The translations under genes and the position numbers were made by a program. The notes beneath the pieces are model-generated. The model saw only the letters and a list, made by a program, of their open reading frames with translations. It ran no database searches and was not told where the DNA came from. This document shows positions 23,184-33,352 of a stretch of DNA of 64,000 nt, piece by piece; position 1 is the stretch's first letter, and each line of letters begins with the position of its first letter. Origin of the DNA: Hypholoma sublateritium FD-334 SS-4. Taxonomy: Eukaryota > Basidiomycota > Agaricomycetes > Agaricales > Strophariaceae. The stretch lies in assembly GCA_000827495.1 (NCBI GenBank), contig KN817563.1:1-64000 (forward strand), given 5' to 3'.

Positions 23184-23343
23184 AATGGAAAAACGAAAGT
23201 GCTTTTATGACTCAGGCTTGAGTGAGACGTCGTGGTGGTTCGGGAGCAAGGTATACAAATAAGGCTATTCCAGTTGCAAAAAACGGTGGTATGTAAACAA
23301 TAGATTTATTAAAAGACATGATGAATGATTAATGATGTTGTAG

Positions 23344-26300
23344 CTATGAAAAATTTTCCTCCCCCCCTCCTAGGCAAACCACATCCAATCCAGGCCTCTC
23401 TACCAAAAAATAATACTGGTCCTGCATATTGTGCTTTTCCAACCTGTGAGGCACCATTGCAACAACGGATTGAATTCGAGAGACATCAATAACTTGCACA
23501 TTATCATCCCCGAGGTACTTGCAGGATATAAATGTCCCATGAGAAGCAGCCAGCAGGTCGACGTCAGGTTCGGAATAAGCCGCTAGAACTGCCAGGGAAA
23601 GGACGACACCTTGACGTTTGCAACGAAAATAATACAGGACTTCGCCAAAGCCTGTGATGCCACCGTTTTGGATAAACTAGTTAAGAAGGGTGATGTGTCA
23701 GTACATACAGACATATAATTCACTTCATATATACCTTCACATTGCGGGCAGTTCTGAGCTTTCCTAACGGCTTCAGAGCCTCCTTCCAGCGCGAGCGAGC
23801 CACTTGACCATTCGGAAGTCGCAGCCGAGCCCATCGCGTAACCTTCGGGCACCAGTCACCATTAACAGAAGAATCGTCTTGTTGGCTGCCGAGATAACGA
23901 AGAAGCGCACCAGCTTCCTGGGGACGCATGAGGCGGTCATACCTATCTTGGGCGCGCAGCAGGACGTATCCCTGCCCGAGGTCAATTGCACCTCGAGGCA
24001 AGGAAGGGCATGTCGGACGGCGGAGATCAGGTATCATTGCTGTTAGCGCATTGACTTGACATCGAAGTAGACCACGGCGCGACAGATTTGCATATGGATT
24101 GGACGGCTGTCGGATCTCTTCGCCTAGATTTCCGATGGTGCGTTCCATGGTCCATTGCGATGAACATATCGGTGGACCAATTCTCGTAACCTCGGGTGCA
24201 AGGTGCAATAGTGCATGAATACTCTGCCGGCAAAAATGCAGGCGGTCTATGCGTCGTTGATAATACATTTGTTCAAATTCACGGACAAATGATTCGAGTA
24301 AACTGCCAGCCAATTTCAGATCGTCGGCGCGAATGTGGTGTTGGTGTATGATGTGCATAGCGTGTACGAGCTTGCAAAAATGAGAGTAATATGGATCAGG
24401 CAGAACTTCGTAGAGGAGAGCTGGCGCTAATCCGTATAGATACAAAAGCCACTCCCACGCCTTGTAACCGCTATTGATTTTCTCAGCGATGTTTCGTGGA
24501 GGACGATCAAATGATCCTGGTAGAAAAGGTGTAGCTGCGGCAACAGCTTTGCCGTGGGTCTCCCAAATTTCGCCGTGAAGAACGGCCCATGGCCAACTTG
24601 AGGGAAGATCATCCACGTCATGGTCAAGAGTGCCCCGCCATAGCGAGACGAGTAAATCTGCAAGATTAAAAGTTCCTAAATGCATTATATCAGAGCCAAA
24701 GCAACCAGGAACCCCGATGATCTGTTTAGCATCAAACCCGAGAAAGATAGTGGGCTTCGTTATTCCAGTTTCTAGTCGCCGTTTTTTGTACTGAGTTTCA
24801 TTTGGCGATTTAAGAAGAAATTCAAGGTTCGAGAGGTATAAGGCCGAAGAGGAATCAGCTGCAAGGGTAAACGGAATATCAGGGTGATCGCATCCCGGCA
24901 TCCTGTAGTTGACGGGCTTTGTGAGAGCTGGGTAGTAGTGGGTCCCGTTCGGCTTATGCCTGCCCGGGACAGGGCAATATAAACGGCAGCCGTGCTTGCC
25001 GTGATGCCCAACTAAGCCATTCAAATAAGCCATTGCAGGCCCGTCTGCAGTGTTGAGAGCAAGAAACAGCTGGGAGGTAAAGATACGATTCTGAAAAGCA
25101 TCCCAAATAGGTAAACCCTCATTCTGGAGGGCGCGGACATGGTGCAAACCAGGAAACAAGAATGAGTCAAGATTTTTTGGTTTATTGGGACCAGGTATAA
25201 ACCCTCCAGGAAGAACGAAATGCTTTTTGTATCGCTCGTCAGGCGGGAGATCCATGATAACCCAAAGATAAATCCAACAGTCAGATGCCTTGTGGGCGTA
25301 AAGCTGGGCGCCATCAATGGAGAGCATGAGGACAATATCGTCGTCCTTGATTTTTCCGTTTCGAACATTCTCCAGATAATCGCTGCCACTGTAAAAGTCA
25401 TCGTACAAGGAGAGATGTCCAGAATTTGCCTGAAGTTCGCGAATGATCTGCCAGGTTTTCCACCGTCGATGGTAGAACTTCTTGGCACTTGATGCATCAC
25501 GCCACAGAGCCTGTAAAATCGGACCAAGTAGGATGGTGTAAAACTCCTGATGGGGCTTCTTCGTGTTTGGACAGAGTCTCGGTTCATCACATTTTGGACA
25601 TTTGTCTAGGTTCAAGAAGGGCCCTGTGTATGCGAGGCAACTATTTTTGCACATGTCGTGAACCACCGCAGTAACTCCCGTGATATCACTGATCTGACGT
25701 TTTATTTGCTCGTACGAGGGGATATGGTCCATGGGATAGCGTCGCAGAATCGCATCTCGATTTGCGTTGAAGGATTCAATCGAAGAGTTCATGTTAGCGA
25801 GGAACAGGTCAAGGCCGAGGCGCAAAGAAGGATGTGAGCTGATATCAAAAGGTGTGGCAGGTGGGTTTCTCAGCCGTTGGATGGCACTTTGACCCATTTT
25901 GCATTGCGCATCATCATGAGAGGCAGACTGAAGACTTCGAATGAAACTGACAGTCGTGAGCAAGTCTTCAAGACGAGTATTTTGGAAGATAGTTTCTAGA
26001 TTTGGCAGCATTGATGGATTTGCCGACGCTGCTACAGTATCTTGACCGCAATCCAAATCGAGGCAGCCAGGATCAGGTTCGAGAGAATCATTATCGACAT
26101 TATCGAACTGCTCGAAGGCGGCATTGGAAGGGACATGGCCAGGTTGTTCGGCTGGATCTGTTGTGGAAAAGCCGCCGGGGCTGGTCGCTGATGGTGCATT
26201 AGAGTGATCATCGGGCGCAGACAGGGAGAGGGGTCGAAAATGTGATGCTAGAGTTCCGGTAGTAGCTACTGGAGAAAACATAATGTCATTGTTATGCAAA

Positions 26301-26614
26301 GAATTAGAGGGCTAGAAAGGATATTCAAATTGAAGTTCATCAGCTGGCACCCCAATTACCAGATATGCACTTCGAAAACTTACAGATTTCGGCTCGTCAT
26401 GATTCCTGTCTTGGATGGTGGTGGCTTGCTGATCCGGAGGCAAGGCCAAACCAGCTTCGTCTAACTCTCGGAACCTGGCGTGTCTCTCGAACAGTGCTTT
26501 GGATATTTCTCGTGTCCGACCGTTACAGCCGCCCGTGCAAGCGCATGTGAAAGTTGGCTTCTGCTTCCCCTTTGCTGTCTGGGCTTTTCGAGCTTTGGTT
26601 AGAGCCTTGGGCAT
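23344..26614 (-). CDS. Tnp2-family (CACTA/Plavaka-like) transposase
   Basis: Three exons, 26614-26384, 26311-23735 and 23676-23344, giving 1046 residues with no stop or frameshift, so possibly functional. Exon 1 holds a short Cys motif (CACTGGCNGRTREISKALFERHARF). The main exon shows a zinc-ribbon-like pair (CLAYTGPFLNLDKCPKCDE), the core beginning MLSIDGAQLYAHKASDCWIYLWVIMD (first Asp of a DDE-like site likely), GGFIPGPNKPKNLDSFLFPGLHH, GHHGKHGCRLYCPVPGRHKPNGTHYYPAL, GVPGCFGSDIMHL, the long helical YYQRRIDRLHFCRQSIHALLHL, and ERTIGNLGEEIRQPSNPYANLSRRG. The last exon (FGEVLYYF...AAYSEPDVDLL...IQSVVAMVPHRLEKHNM) is the usual C-terminal domain of these proteins. It is the presumed mobilising enzyme of the 9.26-kb unit. 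Confidence 0.88.
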
Positions 26615-26944
26615 GGTACATTGGTGGGAGCTGGTTTGTGTTAAGCAGGGATACGCTTACACGTACTCTCAAATGACTTACTACAGATTTATTTCACAGT
26701 GATTTGAATATATTTGTATAGACGTGTACGACATGTAACGCTACGTGTTGAACAAGGTGATCGTGTTTGACATAGGTGTCGAGCCTGTTTTTCAGTCTGT
26801 TTTGAAAAGATATACGGCTTTAGATATCTGAGCGCGAATGTCAAATCGTAGGTGATTGTGTAACCAGCAAGCCGGTCGAATGACTTGCATCGCTCGGTAT
26901 TGTATTATGATGACGTAACTCTGAACGGCTATCAATAGGGCAGA

Positions 26945-26955
26945 TTTTCACCGGG
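26945..26955 (-). repeat. Right terminal inverted repeat
   Basis: TTTTCACCGGG, exact reverse complement of 17700-17710, about 330 bp upstream of the transposase start. Confidence 0.6.
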
Positions 26956-26962
26956 CGTCATT
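26956..26962 (+). repeat. Right target-site duplication CGTCATT
   Basis: Directly outside the right inverted repeat and identical to 17693-17699. Confidence 0.6.
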
Positions 26963-27884
26963 CCTTCTGTTCGCGACCTTGTGGTCCCAAACGGTAGCGT
27001 GCGCGCTTATACTATCATTGGAGCAGAGTTGCAAAAATTCTGCCAAATTTCAAACAACTGCTTCAGTTTTGCGAGCCTTACCATTTAACTTTCCGTATAC
27101 CTATATGTGCCTATCTTCTACTATAATATGAAATAATACAAGAATCGGGGATGATTCTGCTCTGCCAGACATCTGCCGGTAAAAGGATGCCAAAAACAAG
27201 GAGTTGCAAAAATGTGACGTGCGGCGAGAGCCCGGCTGTCACGATTTTGCGAAACTCCGAAGAGAGCCCGAGACAGGCGCGACGCGACTTGTTGATCTCG
27301 CCTGAGCGGAGTTTGATTCTCAAAACCTTAAAAGCATGCAAATTCCATCACGCACCAGCAGNTTCTCGATATCTCTTTCAAACACCCATATCTGAANNAA
27401 ATATGTGGTGGAATGGTTGTAGGAGTAGTACTCCTACAATAAATGTCACTTCTTTGATGTATATTTACNTGTAGGCTTGCAGAAAATGTGCTTCGTTCTC
27501 ACAAATGACGCGTTCACCAAGAATTTGAACGTTGATTAAGGCATAGAGAACCAAGAAATGCGCCGATTTTACTTTTTTTTTGGGAAACCTGATTGTAACA
27601 TGTAACTACTTCAGAATATTCATTTTATTTGGCAGCAGAGCTCCTGATAAAGAGACAATGTGGTGTTTTGCAACTCTCTATACTTTTGCATAACCCCGCA
27701 CGTGATAGTACATCAAGTCGGCTCGTCGTTCATTGGATTAGGGTAAACATTGTTTTTAACTTCACTTATTCTCAATGAATGATGATACGTAAATACTTTT
27801 TTCTTGAGAAGGGAGATAACAAATCCAACTGATGAATACAAAAATTACAGCTTCAAGAAACGGGTTTTTTATCTTCCTTATGCA
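26963..27884. other. Intergenic region, no gene seen
   Basis: About 920 bp, AT-rich, with Ns at 27361, 27397-27398 and 27469. Short open frames only. If the DNA transposon landed inside the retroelement's 5' end, the cut-off retroelement end would begin here, but I could not confirm any match. Confidence 0.4.
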
Positions 27885-30851
27885 TCACCACAATAGCAGG
27901 ATCCAATTTGTAGCCACGACGACGGCAGTTGTAGCCGCGACGACGGGAGCTGTAACCCCGACGACGGCAATTGTAACCGCGGCGACCGTAATTGTACCCG
28001 CGGCGACGGCAATTGCACTTGCGACTTCCTGACTTGTTGGGTGGACGATGGCGGCGGGCGCAACCGTTTTTTCAGTTGTAGTAACCCGAGCGTTTGCCAC
28101 CTCGATTGCGCGTACCTCGCTTACTTCCGCGCGTGACGCCCGCTCCGGCGCAGACGGCACGCGTGGCGCCGGATTGGAAGGTGAAGGGGCAGACGGCGCA
28201 GACGGCACGCGCGGCGCGGGAGTGGAAGATGAAGGGGCGGATTGTACGGCAAGGGAGGGCGCTGGTTCAGCACGGACTACCGGTGGTGTGGGCTGTGTAG
28301 CCGCAACTCCAGCGGCGACGGCGATTGCACTTGTGCCATGTTCAAGAGTTGTTGGGTGGACGATGGCGGCGGGCACAACCATTGTTGCAGCGGCAGTAAC
28401 TGGAGCGTTTGCCACCTGGATTGCACGTACCTCGTCCAGATCCACGCGTGATGCCAGCTCCGGCGCAGACGGCACGCGCGGCGCGGCAGTGGAAGGCGAA
28501 GGGGCAGGTTGTATGGCAAGGGAGGGCGCTGGTTCAGCTCGGACCACCGGTGGTTTGGATTGTGCAACGATGGCGGCGGGCGCAATCGTTTTTTCAGTTG
28601 CAGTAACCCGAGCGTTTGCGACCGTCGCTGCGCGTACCTCGTTCAGATCCGCGCGTGACGCCCGCTCCGGCGCGGGAGTGGAAAGTGAAGGGGTGGGTTG
28701 TGCGGCAACGGAAGGTACTGGTTCAGCACGGACTACCGGTGGTGTGGGCTGTGTAGCCGCAACTGCAGCCTCGACGGCGATTGCACTTGTGCCATGTTCC
28801 AGAGTTGTTGGGTAGAAGATGGCGGCGGGCGCAACCGTTTTTTCAGCTGCAGTCACTCGAGCGTTTGCGTCCTTGGTTGCGCGTACCTCGTCCAGATCCA
28901 CGTGTGATGCCCGCGCCGGCGCAGACGGCACGCGCGACGCAGGAGTGGAAGGTGAAGGAGTAGATTGTGCAGCAAAGGAAGGCGCTGGTTCAGCACGGAC
29001 CACCGGTGGTTTTGGCTGTGTAATGACGGCGGCGGGCGTAACCGTTTTTTCAGTTGCAGTAACCCGAGCGTTTTCGACTGCGATTGCGTGTACCTCATCC
29101 ATGCGCGCACGCACCGGTTCAGGTGAGTACACGCCCTCAGGCCCCACTGGCCCACTAACCGCCCCCGGGCCAGCTCCAGACAGCCCACGCTCGTGAGGGA
29201 CAGCTACGAGCACATTGCGCACCGATTTCCCCCTCGCGTACTCCACGTCCGCCTGCGAGTCAACAAAGGTCCACGGCTCGTCTGCCTCGCGCTGCCGCGG
29301 CCTCGGCGAAGAATCGACGATAGGGTCCTTGTATGCGCTGAGGACCAGTTGCTCCGTTCCCGCCTTGTCAGATTGCGTTGAGATGTGCGCAGAACCTGAC
29401 AGTGGTTCCTCGACCTGGTCGGCAGTAAATGCGGGGTCCGGGAGGATGGCTGGGGCAAGAGCGGCATTGTCGAAAGGGCTCGTAGCTCGTTCTTGGTCGA
29501 GCTGTGCAGCGGGCTCCACAACGTGCACGTCAACGACGGGTGGTAGATCTTCCGCAGGCAGAATGACAGCCTTTGGTTCCTCTACGTGGTCGGATAGAGC
29601 AGCGTCCGCGAAAGGGCCTGTCGGCCGTTCGTGGGCTACTGCTTCTACTACCAACGGCTCCGCAGGAGCTTCTCCCGCGTATTCGGAAGAATCAGCATTG
29701 GCGAAAGGACTGACAATGTGCTCGTGTGCAGAGGTATTAGATTCGACGGGCGCAGCAGCTGGCGCTGGTAAATCGGGCAAGGCTTTGTCCGCAAATGGGC
29801 TAATGAAGCGCTTGGGTTCAGCATCCTTGATGTATATCGACGACTCGCCGAGTTTTTGCGAGACGCCACCGGAGATTGGGCTCGCCATTCGCTTGGCTGC
29901 ATCGGTTTCGTGCGCAAACGGCTCAGGGGTGCGCAGCTCCGGCGTATCATCGACGGCGGCGGCGGCCTTGTCTGCAGATCTGGATGCGCGTACTTGATCT
30001 ATGATGAGGACGTCTGCGCTCGCATCCAGTGGCGCGTCAGGCACTCCCATTTCCTCCGTCGGACTCTCGGCGAGCACNTCCACCTCATGCGTCAGAGCAA
30101 ACGGCGCGCGGACCACCACAGGGGCCGCAACCTCCGCTTTATATGCATACGNCCAGGCCGGTGGCACGGCATCCTCCTTCGCCGCAGTGACAGGGCGCGC
30201 AATGCTGAGTAGCGAGGACGAGCGGCGCATCGCTCCGCTCACCCTCGATGTCCATTTGGTCTTGGGCTTTGCGCCGGCGCTAGACGCTTCNGCCNGGGAT
30301 GCCGNCCCGGGGGCTGGAGNTATGAATTCAAGNTTNTGTGCGGGGGTGGGAGCCGCGTCGGTCTCCTTCGCGGCAGAGGTCGCGGTCGGGCGCGCGAGGC
30401 TGNGCACNGACGGCGAGCGGCGCGCCACCGCGCCTAGTTTCGACATCCATTTAGGGCCCTTGCCATTAGGATCGGTGGAGGGGGTGCCGGGGCGGGAGGA
30501 TGCNGTTGTGCTGNCCCAAGAGTCCGTTGTTTGGATNNAGGCGGNNTCGCTGTCGCGCTCCTTCGCNGCAGAAGCCNNCGTGGGGCGCAAGAGGCTGANG
30601 ATGGATGNAGTACGCTTTAATTTAGACGCCCATTTAGGGNCCGATTTTAAGGAGGTGGAATCTGAGGCGGGAGGAGNGGAAGTTGAGGCTGTGGTNTCGC
30701 GCGAGAGTGTTTTGCTNAGGGGAATGTCCNGCTCNTCAAGTTGGGTGGNGGACTGCCGGCGGCCAAGAAGAGACGGAGAACGGACTNCAATACCCATCTG
30801 CGAGGNCCANGTCTTTGCCTTAGNTTTGCCTGAGNGGGCCAGANNGCTCAT
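27885..30851 (-). CDS. Large low-complexity protein made of three repeat classes
   Basis: Single open frame of 988 codons; no known domain. Three repeat types follow each other. (1) Residues ~70-240: three copies of a basic unit of the form PKW-SKL...RRS--SLARPTA-SAAKE. (2) Residues ~340-530: about four copies of a unit centred on SPFA(D/N)-AL, 30-45 residues apart. (3) Residues ~590-940: about five copies of a 65-105-residue Ala/Pro-rich unit (DEVRA--VANARVTATEKTVAPAAIV ... PPVVRAEPAPS). The C-terminus is a hydrophobic Val/Ala/Thr stretch (AGTITVAAVTIAVVGVTAPVVAATTAVVVAT) ending NWILLLW, encoded by a DNA tandem repeat. Many Ns lie in the N-terminal coding part. The opposite strand has long open frames that I regard as shadows. 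Function unknown; a disordered scaffold or membrane-anchored protein is a guess. Confidence 0.7.
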   Translation of the reverse strand: MSXLAXSGKXKAKXWXSQMGIXVRSPSLLGRRQSXTQLXEXDIPXSKTLSRXTTASTSXPPASDSTSLKSXPKWASKLKRTXSIXSLLRPTXASXAKERDSXXAXIQTTDSWXSTXASSRPGTPSTDPNGKGPKWMSKLGAVARRSPXVXSLARPTATSAAKETDAAPTPAXXLEFIXPAPGXASXXEASSAGAKPKTKWTSRVSGAMRRSSSLLSIARPVTAAKEDAVPPAWXYAYKAEVAAPVVVRAPFALTHEVXVLAESPTEEMGVPDAPLDASADVLIIDQVRASRSADKAAAAVDDTPELRTPEPFAHETDAAKRMASPISGGVSQKLGESSIYIKDAEPKRFISPFADKALPDLPAPAAAPVESNTSAHEHIVSPFANADSSEYAGEAPAEPLVVEAVAHERPTGPFADAALSDHVEEPKAVILPAEDLPPVVDVHVVEPAAQLDQERATSPFDNAALAPAILPDPAFTADQVEEPLSGSAHISTQSDKAGTEQLVLSAYKDPIVDSSPRPRQREADEPWTFVDSQADVEYARGKSVRNVLVAVPHERGLSGAGPGAVSGPVGPEGVYSPEPVRARMDEVHAIAVENARVTATEKTVTPAAVITQPKPPVVRAEPAPSFAAQSTPSPSTPASRVPSAPARASHVDLDEVRATKDANARVTAAEKTVAPAAIFYPTTLEHGTSAIAVEAAVAATQPTPPVVRAEPVPSVAAQPTPSLSTPAPERASRADLNEVRAATVANARVTATEKTIAPAAIVAQSKPPVVRAEPAPSLAIQPAPSPSTAAPRVPSAPELASRVDLDEVRAIQVANAPVTAAATMVVPAAIVHPTTLEHGTSAIAVAAGVAATQPTPPVVRAEPAPSLAVQSAPSSSTPAPRVPSAPSAPSPSNPAPRVPSAPERASRAEVSEVRAIEVANARVTTTEKTVAPAAIVHPTSQEVASAIAVAAGTITVAAVTIAVVGVTAPVVAATTAVVVATNWILLLW
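27908..28027. repeat. Tandem repeat encoding the hydrophobic C-terminus
   Basis: About five degenerate copies of a 24-bp-like unit (GTAGCCGCGACGACGGCA type) on the plus strand. On the minus strand they encode the repeated Val-Ala-Ala-Thr hydrophobic tail of the repeat protein. Confidence 0.7.
28058..29130. repeat. Five imperfect coding repeats
   Basis: Units begin near 28058, 28373, 28579, 28829 and 29036, each opening with a sequence close to GGCGCAACCGTTTTTTCAG on the plus strand. Spacing alternates between about 206-250 and 315 bp, so some units lost or gained internal segments. They encode repeat class 3 of the surrounding protein. Confidence 0.75.
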
Positions 30852-32159
30852 NATTGTAGAGGCGGAGGAATGAATGTATGAAACGGCGGGTTATGTTGTG
30901 CGGATTCTGTCTGNTGTGGTCTGACNGAGAATGCGTTGGCGCGAGTCGTTATGAAGGCCATGCCGGGAGGATGCGTCGAGGCGCTTCTGATACTGGCTGG
31001 TGCGGTGTAAAAAGATAAAACACCTCGTTGAGAACACGCACTGTCCATTCTCCCGCTGCGCGGCTGTGGCGCAGCGCAGCTCAGACACAGCATCGCCAAC
31101 CAGAGTGTTAGTCTCAACCTTTTCAGGACTTAGAGCGTCATGAGCCTGTGCGCGAAATGATTAATGAAGAATGGCCAAGTGATATAAGGGGTGTGAGCGA
31201 ACATTGCACACCTTTATCTTTCCACATCCGACCCCTTTTGACATGCTGGCGGATCCCAGCACACCGCGTCATTCATCCACATCCACGGAAGGACAACTGG
31301 GGTGCAAAAGACGAAAGTGAGTGCTACGTCTCTCGATGTCGCCACATGTCGGTTTCACAATATGTGCTTTGTGAACCTGCGGCTGTTGAAAAATTGGACA
31401 TTGCCCTGTGACTTCGCGTGACCCCCAAGAACCAAAGGTGGCGGTGGATTCTCAAAAAGGAAAGCGCGCTGCAGGCGCCTATTTTTTTTATAGCTAGCCC
31501 GTACTTATGTGACTACAGCGGAAAAGGTTTTGCCTCCCGGCTTATCCGTTATTGTTATTGTCGCATGATGATCAGAGTAACAGATAATCTATTACATTGG
31601 TCACCTATTTCTGCTATGATAAGAGCTGCATGTTTCATAGGACAATTATACCAACTTGTGATCGGCAAACTTGAGTTTAACCGTCTACAGCTGAACTAAA
31701 AACGCGGGAGGCTACCCAGTAATGGATCATGCACTCAACTAGTCCTCCTTGGACCCTCCCTCCAAGTCTTTGGCGTGCGCGTTGGTGATTTGAGGTGGGT
31801 AGAGCGCATACGGGCAGAAGAGTAGAAGAGTAGAAGGCGGTGGCGCAGTTGGCCGAATATGGCGAGTCTGTAGACTGTAGAACAGCGACAGCGCGTGCAA
31901 GACGTTGGCATATCAATGCGACGCGACATGGGGCCTTGTCGGTGGAGCTGTCATTGAACGCTTGTATTCGCGCAGGTGCGTGTGGGATGGAGGAAGTGGC
32001 TTGCTAGTCAAGGATGTGTCCATAAGGTAATGTCGATCAATGGGGTGACTACTGCGCTTCAACCGAGTGGGTCAAGTATGTAGCGTGAAGCATACTACCA
32101 GGCTGCTGAGGATGTGAGCCACCCCCATGATGGTAAAAGGAGACCTTAGATAATCCGCA
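30852..32159. other. Intergenic region, no gene seen
   Basis: About 1.3 kb upstream of the repeat protein. It should hold that gene's promoter. No other gene, RNA or repeat is supported. Confidence 0.45.
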
Positions 32160-33352
32160 CCAGCGCTCCTATCGTCCTCCCCCACCCCGCGAGCAGCACC
32201 TTAGTCTGCATCGCGGGCGTGCACAGCACGTGCAGGTGCGCCGCGAGGCTGTTGGTGGACTTGTCGCTGTAGCTACGGGAGGGGTGAGGACAACAAGGAA
32301 GTAGTAGGGTGTAAACCCCGCCCTTCGAAGAAAGATGGGTAGAACTGTGTGTGTGGGTTGGTGTACTGGCCACCTATGCGATTCCATCTCTAGACAAACG
32401 ACCCTTTCACGCTTNTNCACTGCGGAGCNGGGGGTGGCCGCGTCGGCCANTGGAGATGGCGGTGGCGTACCGACCGCGACACTCACCAAAATTGGCTCAG
32501 CTGCCAGTCCTCGCCAAACGCAAGCCGGAACTCCGCGATGCTAAGCATCGGCTTGTCTGCCGCCGCGTCCGCGTCGTCGAGCGCCAGGCCCGCGATGTGC
32601 GCCGCCGCACGCTCCGCCGCGATCTCCTGGAAGAGGCGCTCCTCCTCCGCCTTTTCTAGGAAGTGCGTGTCGAGCCGCGCGAAGATGTTGGGGTCGAGCC
32701 GTGGGGACGATCCGGAGGTGTGGGNAGCACGTGCAGGTGCGCCGCGAGGCTGTTGGTGGACTTGTCGCTGTAGCTACGGGAGGGGTGAGGACAACAAGGA
32801 AGTAGTAGGGTGTAAACCCCGCCCTTCGAAGAAAGATGGGTAGAACTGTGTGTGTGGGTTGGTGTACTGGCCACCTATGCGATTCCATCTCTAGACAAAC
32901 GACCCTTTCACGCTTNTNCACTGCGGAGCNGGGGGTGGCCGCGTCGGCCANTGGAGATGGCGGTGGCGTACCGACCGCGACACTCACCAAAATTGGCTCA
33001 GCTGCCAGTCCTCGCCAAACGCAAGCCGGAACTCCGCGATGCTAAGCATCGGCTTGTCTGCCGCCGCGTCCGCGTCGTCGAGCGCCAGGCCCGCGATGTG
33101 CGCCGCCGCACGCTCCGCCGCGATCTCCTGGAAGAGGCGCTCCTCCTCCGCCTTTTCTAGGAAGTGCGTGTCGAGCCGCGCGAAGATGTTGGGGTCGAGC
33201 CGTGGGGACGATCCGGAGGTGTGGGAGGAGCTCGAGACGGACTGGGAGGATCGGCGGATGGCGATCATCGTGGAAGGCTGTTTGAGTGGTCACCGGTCAC
33301 TGGTGGTATAAGAAATTGTGATTACTGCCAAATTTCTGGCTTACGGCAGCGG
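32160..33352 (-). pseudogene. Partial, rearranged copy of EFM5
   Basis: Minus strand. From 33268 it reads an EFM5 N-terminus (SPRLDPNIFARLDTHFLEKAEEERLFQEIAAERAAAHIAGLALDDADAAADKPMLSIAEFRLAFGEDWQLSQFW), ending at a good donor at 32987. After an intron, YSDKSTNSLAAHLHV follows, then a 501-bp tandem copy of the same stretch. At the low-coordinate end the copy reads LAAHLHVLCTPAMQT and then loses similarity to EFM5 (about 32200), so the methyltransferase core with DPPF is absent. Similarity extends upstream of the start to ~33352, matching the region before the real gene. The copy shows the sequence that the gap in the real gene should contain. Confidence 0.85.
32228..33227. repeat. 501-bp tandem duplication with identical Ns
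   Basis: Two head-to-tail copies, about 32228-32726 and 32729-33227, with no difference seen by eye. Ns at 32415, 32417, 32429 and 32450 recur at 32916, 32918, 32930 and 32951, exactly 501 bases on, and another N marks the junction (32725). Shared undetermined bases point to one contig end placed twice. Confidence 0.85.

Larger units (their letters stand above)
17700..26955 (-). mobile_element. 9.26-kb DNA transposon carrying Tnp2-type transposase, FunK1 kinase and an unknown gene
   Basis: The unit is bounded by perfect 11-bp inverted repeats, CCCGGTGAAAA at 17700-17710 and its complement at 26945-26955, flanked directly by CGTCATT on both sides (17693-17699 and 26956-26962). The flanks agree further (GGCGTCATTCC on both sides), so the true split may be 7/11, 9/10 or 11/9 bp of target duplication/inverted repeat. 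All three genes inside point the same way: transposase (23344-26614), FunK1 kinase (20287-23183), unknown protein (17995-19961). The transposase is intact in sequence. The ends do not start with CACTA, although the transposase is Tnp2-like. Cargo status of the two other genes is an inference from their position between the repeats. Confidence 0.65.

Noticed and set aside
23720..26299. KDZ (Kyakuja-Dileera-Zisupton) transposase identity for the transposase gene
   Set aside because: The motifs match the Tnp2-type family (SIDGAQLYAHKASDCWIY, RQPSNPYANLSRRG), and no KDZ cysteine-cluster signature is visible.
28048..30873. Long plus-strand open frames (255-290 codons) opposite the repeat protein
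   Set aside because: They mirror the Ala/Pro/Thr-rich minus-strand repeats; GC-rich repeats open several frames at once. The minus frame is far longer and has clear protein repeats.
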